A DNA stretch of 64,000 bases, taken from Phytophthora quininea. Taxonomy: Eukaryota > Oomycota > Peronosporomycetes > Peronosporales > Peronosporaceae. This document shows positions 32,365-42,949 of the stretch, in pieces. The translations under genes were made by a program, and so were the position numbers. Location: the NCBI GenBank assembly GCA_011947345.1, contig JAAVTG010000523.1, positions 248,001 to 312,000 of the forward strand. Reading direction: 5' to 3'. The stretch's first letter is position 1, and the number at the start of each line of letters is the position of its first letter. Under the pieces are notes generated by a model. It did no database searches. It was given only the letters and a program-made list of their open reading frames with translations, and had not been told where the DNA came from.

Positions 32365-32367
32365 GAG

Positions 32368-33536
32368 ATGAACTCGCTATTACTTCTCACGACGCTAGCG
32401 CTCCTTGTCTTGACATCGGCGGGTTCCTACTTCCCAACTTCTTCGGTTGGCCACGGCATTTGCCTCAACGACCCATCGTTACCAGCGGTATCGACAAGTA
32501 GCAGCCGAGGCCTCTCAAGAATCGACCCGGAAGCCACCGATGACAAGAGAAAACTGCCGATATTTTTCTTCCACGGGCTCGGTGCTAGCAGCGAAGACGG
32601 TGCCAACATCCAGGCCAACGCCACTGCAGAAGGCCGTCCATTCGTTGCACTTTCGTTCTGCGAGAGAGAATGTTCGTTAAAAGCGTTGAATCTCCAAGTA
32701 CCGATGGCGGTTGCAGCAGTCCGTGAAATTGTTGCTCAAGACAGCCGGTTTGGGAACGGATACATCTTCATCGGCCACTCGATGGGTGGATTGTTGGCGC
32801 GAGCTGTGATCGAGCAAATGAACGATCACAAGGTGCATACGTTCGTGAGTCTTGCCGGTGGATTGAGCGGTATATTTTACGGCCCTCAAGACGCCGATCG
32901 TGTCCCAGTTCAATTTCTCCAGGAAGGGTTTGGCACAAAGATCCTCCCACCCGAAGTGTTTGATTTTGCCGGATACACCACAGAAGGCTATCGAGGCAAA
33001 TTCCAGTCCGAGTGGGCACGTCGACTGAGTGACCCGGAACTCAAGCAGCCTATGCGATCGCCAACTTGGCGCGCGTTCCCGTCCGAGATATTTGGCTGAG
33101 TACCAACCCGTTTGTTCCGAAATACAACAACGTCAACGAGTGTTCGTGGTTCGACTTCGATTGCTACCTCGAGAAAATTCGCCGCAAGAACAACTTTCTG
33201 AAGATCAAGGAAGCTCACTTGTTCGCATCAGCTGAGGACAGGGTTGCCGCTCCGTGGCAAATGGGTCACTTTGGTCACTATAGCGAACTCAACACTTTCG
33301 AGGAGATTGAAACTGGTTTTGACAGGCTCACGATCGTGGAGATGCACGATACGGTGGAGTATCGAGATGACACTTTTGGTCTGCGCACACTGGACGAACG
33401 CGGAGGTTTGTTCCTACACACAGTGCCAAATGTTTCGCATGGGTGTTGGCTCTTTGATTTCCAGAGCTTTTCATCGGAAGGAATGTGCAAGTTTGCTCCG
33501 GTCTACGACAAGCATCTTTACAAAGTAATCTCATAA
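32368..33536 (+). CDS. Secreted palmitoyl-protein thioesterase-like hydrolase (copy a)
   Basis: The signal peptide is MNSLLLLTTLALLVLTSAGS. The fold is alpha/beta hydrolase of the palmitoyl-protein thioesterase family, which cleaves thioester-linked acyl chains. FFFHGLGAS gives the oxyanion strand and the nucleophile Ser is in GHSMGG near 32780. The acid Asp is in AEDRVAAPW near 33240 and the His in NVSHGCW near 33435; these places match the triad order in PPT1. One frame change near 33045 (CAGCC where CAGGCC would keep frame) splits the gene. Copies b and c are intact across this point, so an assembly error is likely. It is about 65% similar to copy b by eye. Confidence 0.75.
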
Positions 33537-33639
33537 ACAGAGCTAGAGTACCCTCAACGAAAGCTACCCAAAGTTTTTGGCGCAAAAGAGTTGTGGGTTT
33601 ACTAGCAACAATTCGACACCCCGTTATTTTTCTGTAATG

Positions 33640-35058
33640 CTTACCTAAAATCCCCAACTATAATGATCCCTTGCACATAGCTGATGTGCTGTAAGTATTC
33701 AACATCAAACATTATCCGAAGGAAATGCTGGAGATTGGTCGCTTCACAGCAATGCAGGTTCAGTATTCTCAACCAACCGGCGGCGGCATAGCAAAGAAAC
33801 TTCACCAGCGTTCCTACAGAAGGAAAGCATTTCTGAATCCTCCACGTGAACAAGCGTCTTCACCACTAGTGGATCGCCCCGTCCGCCTTTCTTTCAAACG
33901 ACCGAAAGCGTGATCGGTGCCAATAACGTTCACGAAAACTTCGACCTACACGCACGTAAGCGTTAACATAATTGCACCAGCAGAACTTCGCCCACTGTGT
34001 ACTATATGCCTGTTGCCAATTTATGAATTGTTCTCGACAACTCCTATAAAAGGTTGACGACTGGAACTTCAAAGCAACTTGTGTATCTCTCGTGAAAGCG
34101 CAAGCAGGTTGTTTGGATCACCAGCATACGGTGCGTATTCTTGCTCTTCCAGGCACTCCTTTGTCGACACCAAACGGCAGCTTTGGCCTTGCCAAAGGGA
34201 ATGAAGAAGTTCTCGTGCTCGATCCGCTGATAACGAAATTCGTCCGTTGAGGGGTCCAAAGGCGGGTTACTTGCCAACGACATGGGCGGCGATGGCGAAT
34301 CCGTGTCGTCCGGAATGTAGTGGGTGCAGAAGACACGCTGTAGTTCAGAAGATACACCACGAACCAAAGTATCGACTTGCTGCTCATATATCGGCGAGCC
34401 CATCGTTATAGCCCCCCTCAGGTCATTCTCGAACCCCATGGCATTCTCTTCTGTAAGACGAAAGATAAATAGAGTTAGTTCTTCGCACAATGTTAATTCA
34501 GCATTCCGCTCACAGTAGCGTACCCCACTTGAACAGAATATGGATGCACAGCATCTCGCCTTCATACCAAAACATGTCGTGCTTAGGGTCGTAAAATCCT
34601 AGCTGATCCCCTGCAAGCCAGTACAGGCTACAGCGAATTCCCTTGCCTTTAGCGCACTTTTAACCGACCCGGTCACGAGCCACAACAATCCTGCTAGAAG
34701 TTGCTTGGGTATCGGAGTCACCACCACGTGGACTTGGCCATCCCCAGCTCGGAAATCCTGGCCAAAAGTACTCGTTGCTGGTGATCATCCGCGTCGGGCC
34801 CATTTGTTCCCCGTAGCCTCGCAATGTTCCATCCACATCGAGCGTCACCGCTTTCGCTCCAGCCCAATCCAGCCATTTACCTCCCTGCTTTGCCAGGAAG
34901 AGCTGCAGGGCGTTGGCGCCACACTCGATATGTGGGAGGTCCTTCTTGATCTCTACCTGCAAGAGACCCACCGCGCTCCACTTCTCGATCTCAACAGAGA
35001 TCACGCCGGTTTCTCCAACGACCAAGCAATTCAGCTACAGCACCGTTCCTTAGAATGT
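33640..35058 (-). pseudogene. Crinkler (CRN) effector pseudogene
   Basis: Reading from 35058 leftwards: the start Met is lost and a TAG sits two codons on (LNCLVVGETG follows). The ubiquitin-like LFLAK domain is clear, with IECGANALQLFLAKQGGKWL, then YGEQMGPTRMITSNEYF and IVVARDRVG, which sits where the domain normally ends (HVLVVVP). After a stop the C-terminal part reads YWLAGDQLGFYDPKHDMFWY, GSPIYEQQVDTLVRGVSSEL and SLASNPPLDPSTDEFRYQRI, with HENFFIPFGKAK after it. It then decays to about 33640. CRNs are secreted, host-nucleus-directed oomycete effectors. I cannot name the C-terminal subtype. Loss of the start and internal stops make this copy dead as written. Confidence 0.65.
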
Positions 35059-35376
35059 AAAATTGCTCAACTGATTGACTTAAGTCAATGTCCTTCATCT
35101 TTGAAAGCTGGGATAGATTTCTGCTGATTACTACCCCTCGCAGGCAGTGATGAACATGGCCAACGTCTCTGGGGGACGTTTTCATGGGAAGGAAACCCAT
35201 GGATCCCGGACACGGCCAACGCGTGTCTATCACGAAAAAAGTACGACAAAATTGAGGTAACAGCAATTCAAAACTTGAGCATCACGAGGACCTCTCAAGA
35301 CACCTACACGGCGCGAATTCCTACTGCCCAAGGGAAAGATAGGGGCCATTCCTTGGCGAAGTTACAGCGATGATTA

Positions 35377-36535
35377 TTGGCGATATTGATAAACTCCCCA
35401 CCTCTCCAAATTGGCGAAACGTTGGGGCAGTTCATCAAACTGCAACTCCGTTCACCCCCACAGCTCCGTAATGATTACCAGTGGAAATGTCTAACAAAGG
35501 ACACGGTGGAAGGTATGACTCAACAGCAGGATAGTAAGATCACACTGGAGCGCCAAGATAATGGACTGTTCTGGAAGGTCAAATCATCTTCAAACGCAAA
35601 ACGGGACGCCAAGAAACTCGCAAAACACGGCGCAGGGATAGTTTTTGACGCAAACCCCGAACTACACGAGATCCCGTGGACTGTACCGGCGAAAACTAGG
35701 AACCGCAACATCTTGTGGAAACTGAAACGACAAGTCAAGCAGCGATATCGACAGAGCGCTGAGGTGCAATTACACCACATAATCACCAAGTTGGAACTGA
35801 AAGCCAAAAAAGAATGGATTAGAGAAGTGCTCGGACAAACCCCGAAGCAGCTTTGGACGCATGCGTCTATGCTAACCGACTATCAGGTATGGGTCAATTA
35901 CCGAGTTGCCATGCAACAACTCAATTTGTATTACCCAGGAAAGGAAGAGCAACCAGGATGCCCAGTAGATATGGACTGTAACAGCCGACATGTCGATATA
36001 CCGCACATTGTGTGGGACTGTCGACGAGCTCGGCAATTCTGGGGATTCCTTTAACTCACTGGTTTGGATGCGCGATATCGGAGGAAGAGATCCAGTGGTT
36101 CAGCAGTAACATAGCCCAACGAAAAGCTCCTCCAATCAGCGAGGAATTCATCCGTCTAATGCGGGCCATGTAGGGCCAATTCAACAAGGAAACGGAAACG
36201 GCGGCCCAACGAATGTAGTGGGCCATGTTCAGTATAGCGATAACCTTGCTTTGGCAGACCCGCAACAGCACAGTACATGAAGGCAAGACGTGGACGGCGC
36301 AACACCAAGTGAAGAGTATGTGGGGAAAATGCTTAAGGCAAATACATGCTGTTGCTTGGAAAGAAGCACACAGACCACAAAGCAGGATGCAAGGAATATA
36401 TCTCAGACTGGTTGTGGACTGTCTGGATAGCATGCCTGAAGCTCCCGGCCGGAAACTGTCGTACGTTTTCAAGCGGCCCAAGACGAGAGAACCAACGATG
36501 CAACATCGATGGAAGCTGCATCAAGGAGACTAATA
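35377..36535 (+). pseudogene. LINE-type retrotransposon, 3' fragment (RT C-terminal/zinc region)
   Basis: The first frame runs 225 codons and ends CPVDMDCNSRHVDIPHIVWD followed by CRRARQFWGFL. This is the C-x-C-H-C-like zinc-binding tail seen after the reverse transcriptase of L1-type LINEs. A second frame (36225 on) reads MFSIAITLLWQTRNSTVHEG, the usual W-x-x-RN closing motif. The RT palm motifs are not present, so this is a 5'-truncated copy, as is usual for LINEs. No poly-A tail identified. Confidence 0.55.
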
Positions 36536-36754
36536 ACTAAACGTTAAATAGACTACCTTCCTCCTCCTCCTCCAATATGGCCAACGTCTTTCCACGGCCG
36601 TACAAACGACAGGAGCTTCCCGGCCACATTTTAGACAATCTACTGAGCTACACATGTTTCCTACGGAATCTCGCGATCTGTACAATTTATCGTCAAAATG
36701 AAACTCTCGGTGTTCTCATCACTGTCTATTTCGCTTCGTCGTGAGCTCTTCCCC

Positions 36755-37710
36755 ATGGTTCACCAGTTCCTACTCAGGGCTGCAGCCTTAACCACCTCCT
36801 TGCTCGCAACCGTCACGAATGCAGAGCTGGAAACAGTACAGCTAACTCACCCGTCGGGGTCGAGCGCCAAAGTGTTTCTCTTTGGGGCCCACGTCAAGTC
36901 TTTCCGAACGGCCGATGAACCCTCGCGTGATGTCATCTTCATGTCGAACCACTCGTATCTGGACGGCGTAAACCCAATTCGAGGAGGAATCCCAGTCGTC
37001 TTCCCGAACTTCGGCAGTGCCAAGGATTTCCAAGTCACGGCTTCGCTCGGATCACCAATTGGACTTTGAACGGAGTGATGGAAGCTAGTGGCGTTAACGA
37101 CGCTACTGTCGCCACGTTCTCCATGGCGGCCAGCAATTCCACCCGCAAGATGTGGCCCGTTGAGTTCGAATTGGAGTACGAGGTGAAAATATTCGCCAAC
37201 CAACTGCAGACGGCATTGCACGTGCACAACACCTTCACGTCAGATATTTCGTTCCACGCGTTATTCCACAACTACTTTACAGTGGATGACGCTCGTAATG
37301 AAGGCGTCACGGTGGAAGGTTTGAAAGGGATCGAGTATTTTGACCAGTTCGAAAAAGTGAACAAGACGGAGACTCGCGAGCTCATCAGCTTTGACAACCA
37401 GACAGCCAACACGTACTACAACGCGCCATCTCCGTTGACAGTCCACATCAAGGGCGTTAACAGCTCGGATCACGGATTGCTAGTCGAGAAGGAAGGCTTT
37501 ATCGGCAACGGGACGGCTCAGACCTTATTTGAGACCGATGCCGTGGTGTGGAACCCGTGGATCGAGCGCTCCAAGACGATGAAGGACTTTGGGCCACAAG
37601 AGTACATCAACATGGTGGCCGTCGAACCAGGTCGTGTGAGCGAGAAACAAGTGCTGCCGGCGGGTGAGACGTACACGCTGCATCAAACGATCACGGTCAA
37701 GAAACTGTAG
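36755..37710 (+). CDS. Secreted hexose-6-phosphate 1-epimerase / aldose 1-epimerase-like protein
   Basis: The chosen start is ATG 36755, which gives a signal peptide (MVHQFLLRAAALTTSLLATV, cleavage near TNA). An upstream in-frame ATG lies at 36698. Family marks are GIPVVFPNFGSAKDF near 36985; then, after a frame change near 37027, HGFARITNWTLNG; FHALFHNYFTVDD near 37250, with the catalytic His region; and ETDAVVWNPW near 37525, with MVAVEPGRV after it, carrying the catalytic Glu. The shift is explained by CC for CCC. The family (YeaD-like) interconverts the alpha and beta anomers of hexose-6-phosphates, usually in the cytosol, so a signal peptide is notable. It lies tail-to-tail with thioesterase copy b. 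Confidence 0.75.
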
Positions 37711-37761
37711 GGATTGACATGAGCTTAACTGAAAGCCATACCCTTCAAATGAGAGATTCTC

Positions 37762-38931
37762 TTACGAGATCACCTTGTAGACGTACTTGTCGTACACGGC
37801 GTCAAACTTGCAAACTCTGTCTTCGTTAGGATACGGAAAATCAGCGAGCCAGCACACGTGAACGACGTCAGGCACTGAGTGGCGGAACAAACCTCCTCGT
37901 TCCTCCAGTGTACGCAGACCAAACGTGTCCTCCTTGTACTCGACCGTGTCGAGCATCTCGACGACCGAAAAGTCTTCAAACTTGGACTCGATCTCTTCCA
38001 ACGAATCCACTTCGCTGTAGTGTCCAAACACACTGATCTGCCACGGTGCTATGATCCCATCAGCAGGCGACGCGAAGAAGTGGGCCTCTTTCAGCTTGAG
38101 GAAATTCTTTTTGCGGCGGATTTTCTCCAAGTGGCAGTGGAAGTCGAGCCACGAGCACTCGTTGATGTTGTTGATCATGGGAAGATACGCGTTCGTGTCG
38201 AGGAACACTTCGCGCACCGGGGTTCTGGCCAAGTTCGGCATGGAATACGTCGCTTGCACTTTTGGGTCCATCATCCGCTCAGCCCATTCGCGCTGCATTT
38301 TGCCTCGCAAGTCGGCGGACGGGTATTTGGTGAAATCGAAGACACTATTCGGCATGATCCGGGAGTGGAACTCGCCCGTCACTCCTTCGAGAGCGACTCG
38401 GTCGTCTTCCAATGGTCCTGAGAAAACTCCGTTTTGAACGCCAGCAAGGCTGACAAACGTGTGGACTTTGTGGTCGTCCATTTGCTCGATCACCGACCGA
38501 GCGATCATTCCGCCTTGCGAATGTGCTATGAACATGTACCCGTCCTTGAAGCGATCGTCGTGGGCGACTACGTCTCGAACGGCACCGATGGCCATCGGAA
38601 CTTGCAGATTCAGCGCCTTGCTGGAGCACTCCTTCTCGCAGAAAGACAAGGCGACAAACAGTCGACCTTCGGCGGTGAGGTTCGCCTCGATGTTGGCACC
38701 GTGCGTTCGATCGCCCGTGACGCCGTGGAAGAAGAAGACAGGAAGATGTTTCTTGTCGCTGCTGGAATCCGAGTCGGTCCTTGCAAAGTTTTGGTCAATG
38801 GCGGTTGATACCGACGGGATACTGGAGTCGTCGAGGCAGACATCGTTGCCCGTCGGGGGAATCGGGACCGTAGGGGACGCTGAAATGAGCATCGGGAGTG
38901 AAAGCGTGAGGAGAAGTTGCCGTGCGAACAT
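37762..38931 (-). CDS. Secreted palmitoyl-protein thioesterase-like hydrolase (copy b), intact
   Basis: An uninterrupted frame of 389 residues with signal peptide MFARQLLLTLSLPMLISASP. The alpha/beta hydrolase marks are FFFHGVTGD (about residue 66), nucleophile Ser138 in AHSQGG, Asp291 in SPADGIIAPW and His358 in DVVHVCW. A Cys-rich ALSFCEKECSSKALNLQ segment precedes the nucleophile. The overall order matches lysosomal PPT1-type enzymes, but the sequence is diverged and secreted. Its substrates are unknown; lipids or acylated proteins of the plant host are possible. It is the best intact reference for copies a and c. Confidence 0.85.
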   Translation of the reverse strand: MFARQLLLTLSLPMLISASPTVPIPPTGNDVCLDDSSIPSVSTAIDQNFARTDSDSSSDKKHLPVFFFHGVTGDRTHGANIEANLTAEGRLFVALSFCEKECSSKALNLQVPMAIGAVRDVVAHDDRFKDGYMFIAHSQGGMIARSVIEQMDDHKVHTFVSLAGVQNGVFSGPLEDDRVALEGVTGEFHSRIMPNSVFDFTKYPSADLRGKMQREWAERMMDPKVQATYSMPNLARTPVREVFLDTNAYLPMINNINECSWLDFHCHLEKIRRKKNFLKLKEAHFFASPADGIIAPWQISVFGHYSEVDSLEEIESKFEDFSVVEMLDTVEYKEDTFGLRTLEERGGLFRHSVPDVVHVCWLADFPYPNEDRVCKFDAVYDKYVYKVIS

Positions 38932-39788
38932 CGTGGCGAATTCGAAAGTGGTTGGAGTTCATTTTCAAGGCTCGGAACGCACACACCATCCGATGGCACA
39001 ATAAGTTCATGAACGCGTGTTTACGAGGATCCTACGGGGCTTCCCCAGCAGGGACCCCGTGAAGAGCAGACCAGAAATCTCCCGCATTAGAAACATCTAA
39101 ATTTAGAAAACCAGGAGGTTGACACCAACACCAGGTCGACCACCAACTTCTGGAACTCACACACAACTAACAACAGCACATTGGTGGTAAGTGCAGTGGT
39201 GTCTACACCAAGACAACTGGCCTACTGTGCTATCACGAGCTGCCCGAAATTGATATGCGCCAAGGAACGTTGAATCATACGGACTTACATCGACACTGGT
39301 GGATTGACGATAGGACTGCGACTGTGCTCGAGCCCCAGACAATCGTAATTAGACGAGCGGAGCGCTCCGCCGCGGCCCAGACGCCCACACAAGGACCTCC
39401 GTCGAGCTGCCACCAACTACTAACCCTGCTGGCGAATAGCTGAATGTTGCGCCCGCGCAGGCCAACTGTGTGTGCACACCTCGACGACGCGCTGCAGTAC
39501 CGACTGCCGCGGAGAGTAGAGGCTCTGAGCAAGGCTGTGGCTGTGCGATTGCTGGGCCAATGGAGGCCACTTGAATGCAAAGGTTCAAGTTCCCGTGGCG
39601 GATGTGCGGGCACCAGGCCTATAATAACCCGCACTACATTATCTACACATTTGAAGTAGGATCTACGCGGACGACTGCCAAGGCAAGGGCATGTCGAGGA
39701 GTTAACAAGACGCGTTACTCCGGCGGCAGCGCCACCCCATGCAGACCTGCAGACCGCAGTCTGATGATAAATTCCAGATAACTTCCAA
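38932..39788. other. Intergenic, no gene seen
   Basis: Open frames on both strands lack family features. The last 50 bases resemble the leader of FLAPWC copy 3 (about 24660-24704), so the family's upstream region is partly conserved. Confidence 0.4.
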
Positions 39789-41892
39789 ATGGAATCACTC
39801 GATACATTGGAGAAGCGTTGGTGCTTCCTCGCCCCGTGGTGCGCTCTGCTCCAGGGCAAGCTCCAGTACAAGAAAGAGCTGTTTCTCGAGGACAGCTGGA
39901 AGAGCGAAAACGCACTGGCGGTCTCTCTGCGAAGAGAACTACAACATTCTAACGAACAAGAAATTCCTAAAGGGATATCATCTCGATATGTCCTGAACGT
40001 GGATCTTGAAGGGAAATTTACCGGACAAGATGAAACTATTGTGGAGTTCGATCTCGTTCGACTCTGCGGGACGCACTAACGACAGGATTATAATGCAGAA
40101 CATCTGCAAGCTTCAAAGAAAATTGCAGCTTTAGGTGGCGGTGTGGGCGATATTGAAATTCCTGTGCAAGCGACCCATTTTTCGCGATCTTCAGGGAGTT
40201 CTGTGGTAGCTGTGCGGCCCCTTTTGGACTATGCGAGGGCGGAGAAAATGATAAGCCAGCAGTGGGGAGTGTACAACGACAGCCCGGCGGCTGATATTAA
40301 TTTCACCCAAAGTACCTTTGTGTTGGAGCCGATGATGTGGGATCTGCTGGAATTTGACGATCCAGCGAGCCCTGAGATGCTGGAGACTGTGGGGCACTTG
40401 GTTCGGAACAATGTGCGCTTTTCGCAAATCAAAAACTTGGCAGTACGATTTGAGAATGGGAGCGATGCCAAGAAGGCCGTCGGTGAGCTCATGCGACGGA
40501 TCTTTGACAATACTCGTCGTGCTCCTGAGTCAACCAATCTAAAGCACAAGACCCAAACCTTTCAGGTAGGTATGGTGGAATTGTGCTTCGATGACGAATT
40601 GTTTACCGCGCACGAGTTGGAAGCGGCGTGCTCGGCGTTGGTAGTGAACCAGATGACCGAGAAGTTGACGATCAGCATTGAACAAACCCCGGACAACCGC
40701 ATTGTGAGTAGCTATATGGTGGAGGTGGCTTGCATATGGAGTATTTTCGACGCGAGCTCGTGCGCATTCAGCATTGAAGACGGTCTCACTCAAAGAGATC
40801 GATCAAGTCGCCGTTGAAGATGATGAAGCTTTCGCGGTTCTGGCATCCGAACACCCCGAGGAAGAACTATTTGGAAGTCCGCGCGGCCGGTTTGCAGAGA
40901 GAGATGCTGTGTTGAAATGGAGAGCTCTAATTCGATGGGATTTTGACGGCCACGGGAATCCTGTCCAAAATTCGAAGGTCATAAAGAATCCTACTCTGAT
41001 ACATTGTATTCGGACTTTCAGCGAAGATGGAACAAGTGAGTGGGTAAACGCCGTGGTTCCTGATATTGGCAGGAGTCAGATTCGGTGTCGAGACTTGACA
41101 TTCTATGAGGTTAGTTCTTTGAAAGCAACAGCGTCTGGAATGGCTGGCTTGGCTTCACTGAAAATCATCACTTCAGAATATATTGAACCCTCAAATATGA
41201 CTGGTATACCGCTTCTTCTGGAGCTCGTTGGACCACAGATAAGGTCTTTGATGATTAAAGGCCGTGAAATCGACATTGACGAGAATGCCGTTCTTCGATC
41301 CTGTCCCTATCTCGACAAGTTGACGCTCTCTAAGGGGTTGGCGTACATCCAATTGCAGTTTAAGGAGTACCGTGCACAGCAGTTACTTGGTTTCATTTGT
41401 ATCGATTGGGACGACATCGAAGCAATCGAAGCAGCACTAAGTAAGCGTGAAAGCCCCTTGTCCAAGTGTCTGCACAAGTTGTGCATCTACATTCCTTCAA
41501 TCCCTCAGCTGGATGTTGAGCCTCTTTTGGGGATGCTTGCAGCTAATAAGCGACTCGAATATATCCACATTAATGTCCTGGCAAGTGCTTCGAACCACAA
41601 GAACGCTATGGAATTCCGCAAATTCCATCTTGAGCCAATTGCGCGGGCTATCGAACCTCTACCGGAGGCCCGCGTTTGTGAGTATCTTTGAGTCTTCAAC
41701 TGAGCCGAAAGGGAAGATGGATCGTGGTAACCTACCACCGAGCGCCCGCCATATGCGTTGAATCAAGAGGCCATTTCGAGTATTTTTGCGTTCGCGACAC
41801 CCCCCATTCTCCGACAAGTCTACTACTATATGAACCGATGGGGAACACTTTGGACTGACCGTCGACAAGAGCAAGAAAGCCGAAGAGTATAA
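39789..41892 (+). pseudogene. FLAPWC-family copy 4
   Basis: It starts MESLDTLEKRWCFLAPWCAL. It then reads IVEFDLVRLCGTH followed by TAA (40077) in a place where CAA would fit; ARAEKMISQQWGVYND near 40235; FVLEPMMWDLLEFDDPASPE near 40317; MRRIFDNTRRAPES near 40490; CSALVVNQMTEKLTISIE near 40630; LASEHPEEELFGSPRGRFAE near 40845; IRTFSEDGTSEWVN near 41008; LRSCPYLDKLTLSKGLAYIQ near 41290; LLGMLAANKRLEYI near 41525; and, after a shift near 41675, AISSIFAFATPPILRQVYYY. The middle resembles a leucine-rich solenoid and the end an F-box-like helix pair. Function unknown. The nonsense codon and two frame changes (about 40785 and 41675) do not fit simple homopolymer loss, so this copy is probably truly dead. 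Confidence 0.7.
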
Positions 41893-42920
41893 AGAGATGG
41901 CTCCACGGCCCGTGGTGATTACACAGTCGGTGATTCACTGAATGTGTGTAAACTTGATCTGATCGGTCGAATTATGATCCGTCAAAGTGAGCTGTTGCAA
42001 GATAGGAGAAAAACTAACTATACCAGTCATATTTTGTCTAATCACATCTGTTCGAGAGGCAGCAGCAAAGACGAGCCTTCATGTCTATGCTGTATTTGGT
42101 GCTCATTTCCGAGCAGTAATATTGCGATCGTCATCGCCATCATCACAATCCGAACTGCAACGCTGTCTGCAGACTTTTGCGCCTGCGATTCGGCTTTGCT
42201 TATGGTAACACATCCTCGGATTGTTTACCGATGCGTGGTTTCTCGCTCCGGCTACCTACTCGATGACAACCGTATGAGCAAGTATTCTACGTGACTGTAC
42301 GTTTCGCATTTCGAGAAGATAGGAGGAGTTTACGTCCAGGTCTGTGAAACACACGCGGGGCTGGGCGACATCTTCGAATATAGACAAGACACGACGAACC
42401 TAACAGGGCCCGTTCCCGCAGTGTCACGGCGTGGCAGGCCCCCCACCAAAGCCGAAAGCGTGAGGGCAGAACATAAGGCAGTATAAATTATCTTTTTGCC
42501 GAGTAAAACGAGGAGCCGAGGTGGCGCCTAGGTCACTTTCATGCAAATCCTGACAGAGGTAGAATTTCATCCCCATACTATTTTCAAGATAAGTGATGCT
42601 CTCGTGTGAAAAACCCGACAGATTGTGTGTTCTGTCAAGTCTAAGCAACATGAAATCAACTTTCTTCATGGATGTTAGCAAATCAGCGCCAAAATGCAAA
42701 TCGTGCTATCTTGCTGCTGCCACTGAGGACTTTTCTATCTTGGGAACCAGAGTCGGACACCGCATGATACTGTATCTCCGTTCGGCTTCCCATGCAATCC
42801 TCAAAAGAGTGAACTTTTGTCGCATCATCCTGTGCTGTGTACTCCATCTAGAGACGAAATTATGGGCACATTCCTTTATTGAACGGTGATGAAGCCACCA
42901 AGGCGTTGGTCGTGAGCACG
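41893..42920. other. Intergenic, no recognised gene
   Basis: The minus strand between 42424 and 42900 has two adjoining frames (IMRCPTLVPKIEKSSVAAAR, then MHFGADLLTSMKKVDFMLLR) that look protein-like. I do not recognise them. Confidence 0.35.
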
Positions 42921-42936
42921 GCGCCATTTCGCTTTT
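42921..42936 (+). promoter_or_regulatory. Oomycete Inr-like element of the RxLR gene
   Basis: GCGCCATTTCGCTTTT matches 11 of the last 14 positions of the Inr (CATT core kept). It lies 13 bp before ATG 42950. Confidence 0.45.
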
Positions 42937-42949
42937 CGCTCGGATCACC

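Noticed and set aside
32209..32367. N-terminal extension of thioesterase a through the palindrome
   Set aside because: The upstream ATG frame crosses the hairpin and would place the signal peptide internally; ATG 32368 fits the signal peptide and Inr.
39275..39871. A 198-codon minus-strand frame
   Set aside because: It overlaps the start of FLAPWC copy 4 in antisense and lacks protein features.
42424..42699. A second RxLR gene
   Set aside because: No signal peptide, RxLR or EER motif in the frame.
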